DNA of 10,014 nucleotides, taken from positions 1 to 10,014 of the forward strand of contig CAIKKV010000050.1 of NCBI GenBank assembly GCA_903828035.1. The letters run 5' to 3'. Below, in pieces: positions 1 through 5,819 of the stretch. The position numbers and the translations under genes are program-made. Below the pieces are notes generated by a model. That model did no database searches, was not told the DNA's origin, and worked only from the letters and a program-made list of their open reading frames with translations. The number at the start of each line of letters is the position of its first letter. Positions within the stretch are counted from its first letter, which is position 1. Source of the DNA: an uncultured bacterium. GTDB lineage: Bacteria > Verrucomicrobiota > Kiritimatiellia > CAIKKV01.

Positions 1-341
1 GCCAGGGTCGGCACCTTGTCGCGGCTGATGTCCAGCATCACGCCTCGGACCGGGATGTCCGGCGAATCCTCGATCGCCCCGCAGGGAATGGCCCCGGGGC
101 AAAGTCGGGCCAGTTGACGCAGCGTCATGCGGCCGTAGAACAATCCGGCATCGTCGGCGGCCTCCAGGCGAATGCCTTCCGGCGCGATTGTCAGGCGATA
201 TCCCTGCGCGGGCAGATTTGAAACAATCACGCCGGCGGGATTGAGCTCCCCGGCGCCTTGGGCAGGAAGGGGGAACGAACCCCCGGCCCGCCGGATCGAG
301 CGGGGGAGGGGAAGCAAGTGAAGCTGATCGAGCGTCTGCAT
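1..341 (-). CDS. GH20-type beta-N-acetylhexosaminidase, 5' part (runs off left edge)
   Basis: The visible 113 residues are the N-terminus of a family GH20-like exo-hexosaminidase, an enzyme class that removes terminal N-acetylglucosamine or N-acetylgalactosamine by substrate-assisted catalysis. Residues about 45-85 (GYRLTIAPEGIRLEAADDAG, then LFYGRMTLRQL) match the small alpha/beta domain before the barrel. Residues 98-113 (VRGVMLDISRDKVPTL) match the first strand of the GH20 TIM barrel. The catalytic Asp-Glu pair lies beyond the window, so activity cannot be judged. The start is supported by an AGGAG ribosome binding site at 347-351, 5 nt upstream. No signal peptide is visible. The pre-barrel domain looks short: only about 97 residues precede the barrel, fewer than in typical homologues. 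The gene starts 22 bp after the GH38-like stop, so the two are probably co-transcribed. Family call is firm; substrate is unknown. Confidence 0.85.
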   Translation of the reverse strand, partial: MQTLDQLHLLPLPRSIRRAGGSFPLPAQGAGELNPAGVIVSNLPAQGYRLTIAPEGIRLEAADDAGLFYGRMTLRQLARLCPGAIPCGAIEDSPDIPVRGVMLDISRDKVPTL

Positions 342-363
342 GAAAACTCCTGCTGCCTGCCGT

Positions 364-3300
364 TTATGTTGCCGCCGCCGCTCCGAGACCCTTTAAGAGA
401 CCCAGCTCAAAGGCTTCGAGCGTGCCGACGCCCGATTGATTCCGCACGGTGGATCGCGATTCGCCGCGCGTGTTGTGAAGGGACAAGCCGGCGCCCCCGA
501 GCGCAAAGGACACCGGGCTCGCGCGAAGATTTGAAATCAACAGCGTGTCGTCGTCAATGAAGGTCTCGGCGCTCACGTGCTGCGCGGCCGCCTCCTGAAG
601 CGGCCACGTCCGCTTGGCCGCGGCGGCAGGGACCACTCCCACGCCCCAGGCGCGGGCGAGCTCGAGGGCGTTAGGCGGATCAAAGGCCACGCCCATGCGC
701 CGGGTCCACGCGGATTCGCCGGCCACATGAATGTACAAGCGGACGCGACCGGCCGGCCGATCCAGTTCATAGACAAAGGCGCCCTCGTTGAAGAATGCCG
801 TACGGCCGCCAACCGACTCCGCCGCCAGGTAGCAGGGACTGGTGACGCGATCTTCGCGCGTCACGCTTTCGACATTGGGGTTGAAGCGCAGCACCCGCTC
901 CAGCGGAGCGCCGAAGGACCATTCCAGCGACAGCGCATCGGACCACCGATCGCGAACGTCGAACTCCCGGCCCGGGGCATAGCGGACGCGCACGTCCAGA
1001 TGAGACGACTCGGCATGCATCAGCACCGACACTTCCACGGTGCCCACACCCGCCCCGCGGTTCATATACAGCACGTCGACCGCCAGGAACGGGCCGGCCT
1101 GTCGAACATCCGTCCGAACCGGCACATACCGGCCGAAGCGACTGTCCGTCGGAATGCACGTGATGCGCCGTTCCGCCAGGGAAAAGGCCAGCGCCCCGTC
1201 GGACTCCCGGCTGGCGCTCCACGGCCCGCAGCGGGCCGGCAGCGCGGACATCGTCCAGGTGGAAGACAAAGCCGTCGCGGGCGCAGCCTGCCAGGCCGGG
1301 AAGGGGCCGTTCGCCAAAGATTCTTCGCCCCATCGCAGCAGGTCGCCGCCCGTAAACAGTTCGGGATGGCTGACTCGTGCATAGGGTAGTTGAACGCCGC
1401 CCGCATTGAAGAGCAAGGGCGCGCCGCCGGAGGGGATGAGCAGGCGCCGCGCCGCTTCAAGCGCGCGCGTAAACGTTTCCCGCCTGGCGGCGATCTCGAC
1501 CGCCAGCGTTTCACGCGTGTACGGCGGGGGATCCATGGCGTTGCCGGCGTGAAACTCGCCGCGGCGCTGCCCCTGGACCACGGTCACGTCGTGGGCCTCC
1601 TGGAGGCACAGCTCCGGAAGCACCGCTTCAAGAGCGGGTCGCAGCTCGGGCCACCGCCCCGCGGTCCACGCCATGAATTGGATCTGCCGGTGCATCGCCG
1701 TCCGCGTGAACACCGCCTCGTACTGACTGAGCGCGTTGACGTCGGTCTCGTTGCCGTAAAAGAACGAGGCCGAGATCTTGTAGTCGTCGGCGAGGTAGCT
1801 GCGGGCGGGCATATCCTCCGCCGCGGTTGCCGCGAGGCGGTCGCCGGCCAGCGCGAACGCGCCCCACACCGGCGCATAGTGGTGCGCGCGGATCATGTGG
1901 ACCCGGAACGGAATAAACCCGAGATCCATGGGATTCAGGTAGTCGATGCTTTTGGCCTCGCTTCCGTAGGCGTCGTGGATCAGGGGGAGGTCGAAGAAAT
2001 AGTTGTTCCCTTTTCTGGCCAAGCCCGGGTCGCATGCCGCGATGGCGGGCACGCCGCACCCGGCGGGCGATTGCCACAGGATGCGGCTTTGCTGCTCCGC
2101 CGGAGCCGAGCCGCGATTCTGGGCAATATGCATGGCGCCCCGATAGCCGAACAGGGCCAGCAGCTCGGGAAGCTGGGGCGACAGGGCGTTTTCCTGGGCT
2201 TCATACATATCCGGGACCCGGCCGAACACCTGGCGGAAGGCGTCATGGCCGACCCGCATCTGCCAATACTGAAGCAGCAGCGGGGACAGCAACGTGTAGG
2301 GAAGCGAAAACGTGCCGTTCAGCAGGTCGATTTTCTTGTCGGCCCACAGGCCGGCGAGCCGGCTCATCAGCTCGGGAAAACGCGCCTGCAGGTTGCGCCA
2401 GCAATTCCCCCCGGCTTCGAGGCTGACCCTGTAGCCGTGGCGGGCGACATGATCCAGGTAGGACTCCAGATGTTGCCGCGACTGCTCCGGCCACTCCAGC
2501 TCAAACCAGCCGGCGCGGTCGAGCAAAATGCCCATGTGGGGGCACTCGCAAAAATGGATGTCCAGCCGGCTGTGCGAAACCCGGAGCGCCGCCAGCTGTT
2601 CGAATGCGCGCGCGAGTCCCGAAGCGGCTCCGGCGGGATCGTTCCGATGCCAGGCCTTGACCGCGCCCTCGTAATGCGCATCCGCTTCCCGGACCGCCTC
2701 CCGCGGCTGACCCCGTTTTTCCAGGAACCACTGCAAAAAGAATCGGTTGACGCCATACGCTTGAAAATCCAGGCGCAGGGCCATCAGGGAGGAGTTCAGG
2801 GTACACGCGGGCGGCCAGGTCCACACACCCGACTCGGCTAACAGGCCCCTCAATATTTCCGCCCCCTCGACCAGCCGCCGCTCCGGCCAGTCGCCATTCC
2901 AGGCCCACAGAAGCCCGAAAAATTCAAACGCCAGGGCGACTCGTCCTTCCTGCGCTTGAACGGCCGGAAACTCGCCGAGCCGCCAGGCCGAAGAGCCCGT
3001 GGCATACCGGTCATACCGCAAGGGTTCCGATCCCCCCTGCGGGTAGTAGTAGCGCCCGAGTGGCGTTTCGAGCACATTTTTTTCAGCCGCGAGCCCAGCG
3101 GCCAGGAGTCCCGGCGTCTCGCGGGGACGAACATATAAACCCGGAGCCTCCGCAACCTGAACAAGCGCGGTGGCTTGCCGGCAGCAGGAAACGATGAAAT
3201 CTTCGGGCCGGCTGGCGCCCTTCCATCCGTTCTCCCACTCGGGAAGGGTTCCCAGCGCGGATTGCACGACGGGATCAAAGAAAAGGCCATAGCCGTCGAT

Positions 3301-3417
3301 CCACCCGTACATGTGCTCCCAGCACAAGGTCGGGCGGGTTTCCCTGAAATCAACCGTTTCCGGAAATACGTAGCGAATGCGTCTCTTCATGTGTGTGTCC
3401 GAAGCCTTCAATTCCAT
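364..3417 (-). CDS. GH38-like (alpha-mannosidase superfamily) protein with long N-terminal extension
   Basis: A 1017-residue protein most like the GH38 alpha-mannosidase fold, recognised from motifs only. Residues about 285-520 look like the catalytic beta/alpha barrel: a strand and PH motif near 286-304, KIDLLNGTFSLPY at 362-374, and VPDMYEAQ at 401-408 followed by PQLPELLALFGYRGAMH at 414-430. The last part parallels the 'PD-x-F-G ... lPqll...G' nucleophile region of GH38, making Asp403 the candidate nucleophile. The usual PHxHxD metal-binding motif is not intact (PHMGILLD at 293-300), so a metal-dependent mannosidase activity is uncertain. Residues about 650-1017 look like the beta-rich C-terminal part. 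The first 280 residues match nothing I recognise. No signal peptide is visible. The start is uncertain: neither Met1 nor Met10 (position 3390) has a strong ribosome binding site. A promoter and palindrome lie just upstream, and GH20 follows after 22 bp. A GH57-like or other related hydrolase is an alternative. Confidence 0.6.
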   Translation of the reverse strand: MELKASDTHMKRRIRYVFPETVDFRETRPTLCWEHMYGWIDGYGLFFDPVVQSALGTLPEWENGWKGASRPEDFIVSCCRQATALVQVAEAPGLYVRPRETPGLLAAGLAAEKNVLETPLGRYYYPQGGSEPLRYDRYATGSSAWRLGEFPAVQAQEGRVALAFEFFGLLWAWNGDWPERRLVEGAEILRGLLAESGVWTWPPACTLNSSLMALRLDFQAYGVNRFFLQWFLEKRGQPREAVREADAHYEGAVKAWHRNDPAGAASGLARAFEQLAALRVSHSRLDIHFCECPHMGILLDRAGWFELEWPEQSRQHLESYLDHVARHGYRVSLEAGGNCWRNLQARFPELMSRLAGLWADKKIDLLNGTFSLPYTLLSPLLLQYWQMRVGHDAFRQVFGRVPDMYEAQENALSPQLPELLALFGYRGAMHIAQNRGSAPAEQQSRILWQSPAGCGVPAIAACDPGLARKGNNYFFDLPLIHDAYGSEAKSIDYLNPMDLGFIPFRVHMIRAHHYAPVWGAFALAGDRLAATAAEDMPARSYLADDYKISASFFYGNETDVNALSQYEAVFTRTAMHRQIQFMAWTAGRWPELRPALEAVLPELCLQEAHDVTVVQGQRRGEFHAGNAMDPPPYTRETLAVEIAARRETFTRALEAARRLLIPSGGAPLLFNAGGVQLPYARVSHPELFTGGDLLRWGEESLANGPFPAWQAAPATALSSTWTMSALPARCGPWSASRESDGALAFSLAERRITCIPTDSRFGRYVPVRTDVRQAGPFLAVDVLYMNRGAGVGTVEVSVLMHAESSHLDVRVRYAPGREFDVRDRWSDALSLEWSFGAPLERVLRFNPNVESVTREDRVTSPCYLAAESVGGRTAFFNEGAFVYELDRPAGRVRLYIHVAGESAWTRRMGVAFDPPNALELARAWGVGVVPAAAAKRTWPLQEAAAQHVSAETFIDDDTLLISNLRASPVSFALGGAGLSLHNTRGESRSTVRNQSGVGTLEAFELGLLKGLGAAAAT

Positions 3418-3430
3418 GCTGTCGTTTTAT

Positions 3431-3446
3431 ATGTTAACGTAAACAT
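3431..3446. promoter_or_regulatory. Candidate operator: 16-bp near-perfect palindrome
   Basis: The sequence ATGTTAACGTAAACAT equals its own reverse complement except at one symmetric pair of positions, with ACGT at the centre. It lies in the 67-bp gap between the regulator stop and the GH38-like start and overlaps the -10 hexamer of the predicted promoter by two bases, the usual place for a repressor site. AraR, a known GntR-DNA-binding/LacI-sensor hybrid, binds a palindrome with the same central ACGT. It is inference that the regulator encoded at 3485-4624 binds here. Confidence 0.65.
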
Positions 3447-3473
3447 TCTATGGATATGGGAAAAAATAAGCAA
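3445..3473 (-). promoter_or_regulatory. Predicted promoter for the GH38-like/GH20 genes
   Basis: On the minus strand a TTGCTT -35 element (3468-3473) is separated by exactly 17 bp from a TAGAAT -10 element (3445-3450; five of six consensus bases). The predicted start of transcription is near 3438, inside the palindrome, giving a leader of about 20 nt to the annotated start codon or about 48 nt to Met10. The -35 match is weak (three of six), and sigma-70 consensus rules may be looser in this phylum. Confidence 0.5.
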
Positions 3474-3484
3474 GCCAAAAGGAT

Positions 3485-4624
3485 TCACTCTTCCCGAGAA
3501 ACATGCGGAATGATGGCAATCTCGCGGCTATAATCGCGTACGGGAGCCCGCTGCCCGCGGGAATGCTCCATTAGCCGGTGCATCGCCTGATCCGTCATTT
3601 GCTTCATGCACATGACCGCCCACCCGATAGCCGGCCCGCCCATCGGAACATGCCGGATCCGCCGCTGCTGATCGAAATCGATCGCAACGATGCGCACGGT
3701 CCGCAGCGGAGCCGCTTCCGGCGTGACCCGCACATAGTCGAGCCAATCCGACAAAACGGGCCCCGGCAGGATCACCCCTTCTGGAAACTTTCCATCGCGA
3801 CTCCACTGCTGGACGACAGCGGCGATTCCGGAACGAACCGCGTATAAAAACCGGTCGGCCGAATCGAAAACGCGAAACGACTCATTCACCAGCGAGCAGA
3901 TCTGCTGGTCGGCTCCGGAAATGCCGGCCCCGTCGCAAAGGGATCGGAAGGCGCTGATCCGGTCCTTCGTCCAGACGCCGTCCGGCTCATAGGTCAGAAG
4001 CGCAGGGCGGCGAACGCCCTGATCGAACAGGAATTGGACCGCCCGCTCGGCCAGGTGGTAGTCATCGCCAACCACCTGGTCAATCACCGGAGTCCCGCGC
4101 ACGCTGTCCGTAAAATCACCGAACATGACCCAGGGGATATTCGCGGCGGCTGCGGCGCGGCCCTCGGCTTCCGAAATATAGCCGACGAGGATCCCCCCGT
4201 AGATCGTCGGGTCGTCTTCAAGGGAAAGGAGGGCGGCGGGAAGTTCGGCGGCGCTGTCGAGGTAGCGAATGCTCAGCCGCAAGCCGCGCTGTGTCACACT
4301 CTGTTCAGCCGCTCCCAGCACGCTGGCCACATAGGGGCTGTAACGGGCGGTTGGGCCGACTGCCACGAGCTGGACATAGGAGGATTTGATGGCCACTTGG
4401 GAAACATACGTCCCGCTGCCCTGGATGCGCTCGATGCGATTGGCGTCTCCAAGAAGCTTGAGGGCCTGGCGGATGGTGGCCCGGCTGACGCCTTGCTCTT
4501 CGGCCAGGCGCCGCTCGTCCGGCAACCGGTCGCCGGGTTTATATCGCCCGGAATCCATCGCGCGTCGCAACGCGGCGGCAATCCGCTGGTAGAGAGGCAT
4601 TTTTGAGCTGGAAACAGCCGGCAT
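3485..4624 (-). CDS. GntR-type transcriptional regulator with LacI-like sugar-sensor domain
   Basis: A 379-residue DNA-binding regulator. Residues 8-77 form a GntR-type winged helix: PLYQRIAAALRRAM, then SGRYKPGDRLPDERRLAEE, the recognition helix GVSRATIRQALKLL and the wing IQGSGTYVS. Residues about 83-375 resemble the periplasmic-binding-protein-like sensor of LacI-family repressors (YVQLVAVGPTARYSPYVASV; IYGGILVGYISEAEG; VMFGDF; VVGDDYHLAERAVQFLFDQG; VRIVAIDFD). This is the arrangement of AraR-type repressors, whose sensor usually binds a sugar that releases the protein from DNA. An AAGGA ribosome binding site 6 nt before the ATG supports the start. It follows the oxidoreductase gene by 57 bp and has a possible promoter of its own. 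Its likely target is the palindrome at 3431-3446. The effector is unknown; a mono- or oligosaccharide released by the neighbouring enzymes is a reasonable inference. Confidence 0.9.
   Translation of the reverse strand: MPAVSSSKMPLYQRIAAALRRAMDSGRYKPGDRLPDERRLAEEQGVSRATIRQALKLLGDANRIERIQGSGTYVSQVAIKSSYVQLVAVGPTARYSPYVASVLGAAEQSVTQRGLRLSIRYLDSAAELPAALLSLEDDPTIYGGILVGYISEAEGRAAAAANIPWVMFGDFTDSVRGTPVIDQVVGDDYHLAERAVQFLFDQGVRRPALLTYEPDGVWTKDRISAFRSLCDGAGISGADQQICSLVNESFRVFDSADRFLYAVRSGIAAVVQQWSRDGKFPEGVILPGPVLSDWLDYVRVTPEAAPLRTVRIVAIDFDQQRRIRHVPMGGPAIGWAVMCMKQMTDQAMHRLMEHSRGQRAPVRDYSREIAIIPHVSREE
4051..4079. repeat. Intragenic 9-bp inverted repeat in the regulator gene
   Basis: CCAGGTGGT at 4051-4059 and ACCACCTGG at 4071-4079 are perfect reverse complements separated by 11 nt. 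In the mRNA they could pair as a GC-rich hairpin. The repeat lies within the codons for the QVVGDDYHLA region of the sensor domain. It may simply reflect codon choice; no U-tract follows on either strand, so it is not an intrinsic terminator. Confidence 0.6.
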
Positions 4625-4646
4625 GATTCGTCCTTAAGTATGTACC

Positions 4647-4675
4647 ACCGTACCAATTCCACAATTACCGGTCAA
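4647..4675 (-). promoter_or_regulatory. Possible promoter for the regulator gene
   Basis: In the 58-bp gap before the regulator, a TTGACC -35 element (4670-4675; five of six consensus bases) is followed after 17 bp by TACGGT (4647-4652; three of six). The -10 match is poor, so the regulator may instead be read mainly from the upstream lyase/oxidoreductase transcript. The bases just before and through the -10 (AATTGGTACGGT) resemble those at the same place in the promoter of the secreted protein gene at 8870, and two GGTAC copies lie close together here. Confidence 0.35.
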
Positions 4676-4682
4676 CGGCGTT

Positions 4683-5819
4683 TCATGAAACGTAATCCTC
4701 GCGCCGGATGGCGACCGGCACATAGCCGTTTTCCATGGATCGGATGGCCGCCGTGGAGCAGGCGGTTGCCCGGGCTCCGGCAATCTCATCGCACGGGGAA
4801 GGGGCATCGGCGAGTATCGCCTGGGCAAACGCCTCGATTTCCCCGAAATGGCCGAGATCCGCCTTGGGAAACGAGCCGTAATAGGCCTTGCGCGCGAAGT
4901 CTTCCGGCAGAATGCCATGATTGAGCCAGTGGTGCAGCTTCGCGCGATGGCGGTCGTGAGGCGTCCCCTCCGTCCCAATATTCGGAAAGGGGTCTTTCTC
5001 CCACGACCCCGCCCGGTCGCCGGCATCCTCGTAGCCCTCGAGCTGCATCCAGAGCATCTGATCCAGTACCATTGTGGTCCTGTCACAGAACACTTCCAGC
5101 CGCTCCTTGGGGAAGGCCACCGAGCCGTTACCGCCGGAAATGACGGAGCCGATCGAGCCGTCGGCGAACCTCAGGGAAACCACATTCTGATCCTCCCGGT
5201 AGCCCTCGCAAAAGATGCGCACAGGCTCCGCCTCGAGAAACCAGTAAAGGAAATCGAAAAAGTGGCAGCACTCGCACATGATCTTCCCGCCGCCTCGCTT
5301 GGGATCGAACGCGTAATCGGGCCAGAAAAAGCGATCGTCCACCGCGCGGTAGGTAATAAGCGCCTGCTTCCCCCGGTTCCGCTGGTGAAAGAGCCGCTTG
5401 GCTTCGACCGCGAGGGGAGCAAAGCGCCGGTTGAAGCCGACCATGAGCTTGACGTTGGCGGCGCGCACGGCTTCGACAACCTGGCGGGATTCCGCGTCGT
5501 CCACGGTCATCGGCTTTTCCACCAGCATGTGCTTGCCCGCCGCCGCGATCTCCCGGATGAAGGGAAGGTGATGCTGATGCTGCACGCCTAAAATGATCGC
5601 GTCAATATCGGGGTCGGCCAGCAGGCGCCGATAGTCAGCCGTCTCGTAAAGCGGCGAATACCGCTCGACGGCGCGGCCGCGGGCTCCCTCGTCCAGGTCG
5701 CAGACCGCCGCGATCTTCCACAACTTGCTGGCGGCGATGTTGGGCAGGTGATTGCCCGCGACAAAATTACCAACGCCGATAAACCCGGCGCGCACGACTC
5801 GATCCGCCGACTTGCTCAT
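4683..5819 (-). CDS. Gfo/Idh/MocA-family NAD(P)-dependent oxidoreductase
   Basis: A 378-residue oxidoreductase of the Gfo/Idh/MocA family, whose members oxidise or reduce sugars, sugar acids, inositols or nucleotide sugars using NAD(P). The N-terminal Rossmann fold is clear: GFIGVGNFVAGNHLP at 12-26, acidic Asp41-Asp43 at the end of strand two, and the EKP motif at 101-103. GFNRRFAPL at 128-136 and GGGKIMCECCHFFDF at 176-190 correspond to conserved features of the C-terminal substrate domain. The latter two also resemble the oxidoreductase half of bi-domain (dehydrogenase-oxidoreductase) proteins found beside heparinase-like genes in polysaccharide clusters; here it stands alone. Length is normal and no export signal is seen. 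Its ATG overlaps the stop of the lyase-like gene (ATGA, 5816-5819), indicating translational coupling. The substrate is unknown. A role in oxidising an unusual sugar released by the lyase, or in redox-assisted glycoside cleavage, is inference. Confidence 0.9.
   Translation of the reverse strand: MSKSADRVVRAGFIGVGNFVAGNHLPNIAASKLWKIAAVCDLDEGARGRAVERYSPLYETADYRRLLADPDIDAIILGVQHQHHLPFIREIAAAGKHMLVEKPMTVDDAESRQVVEAVRAANVKLMVGFNRRFAPLAVEAKRLFHQRNRGKQALITYRAVDDRFFWPDYAFDPKRGGGKIMCECCHFFDFLYWFLEAEPVRIFCEGYREDQNVVSLRFADGSIGSVISGGNGSVAFPKERLEVFCDRTTMVLDQMLWMQLEGYEDAGDRAGSWEKDPFPNIGTEGTPHDRHRAKLHHWLNHGILPEDFARKAYYGSFPKADLGHFGEIEAFAQAILADAPSPCDEIAGARATACSTAAIRSMENGYVPVAIRREDYVS

Noticed and set aside
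258..560. A 100-codon plus-strand frame across the GH20/GH38-like junction
   Set aside because: It overlaps both supported minus-strand genes, has Arg- and Pro-rich composition and no recognisable motif.
1471..1478. AAACGTTT, a LacI-operator-like core in the GH38-like gene
   Set aside because: Eight-base palindromes are expected by chance and it is deep within coding sequence.
1390..2841. A 483-codon open frame on the plus strand opposite the GH38-like gene
   Set aside because: Low-complexity composition, no domain and no ribosome binding site seen; explained as a shadow of the minus-strand gene.
3451..3490. Possible intrinsic terminator after the regulator gene, suggested by a run of six T on the minus strand
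   Set aside because: No GC-rich hairpin precedes the T run; the run is better explained as part of the promoter spacer.
4681..4690. TTTCATGAAA, a 10-bp palindrome at the end of the oxidoreductase gene
   Set aside because: It spans the stop codon, is too short and AT-rich to act as a terminator, and is not close to a promoter hexamer.
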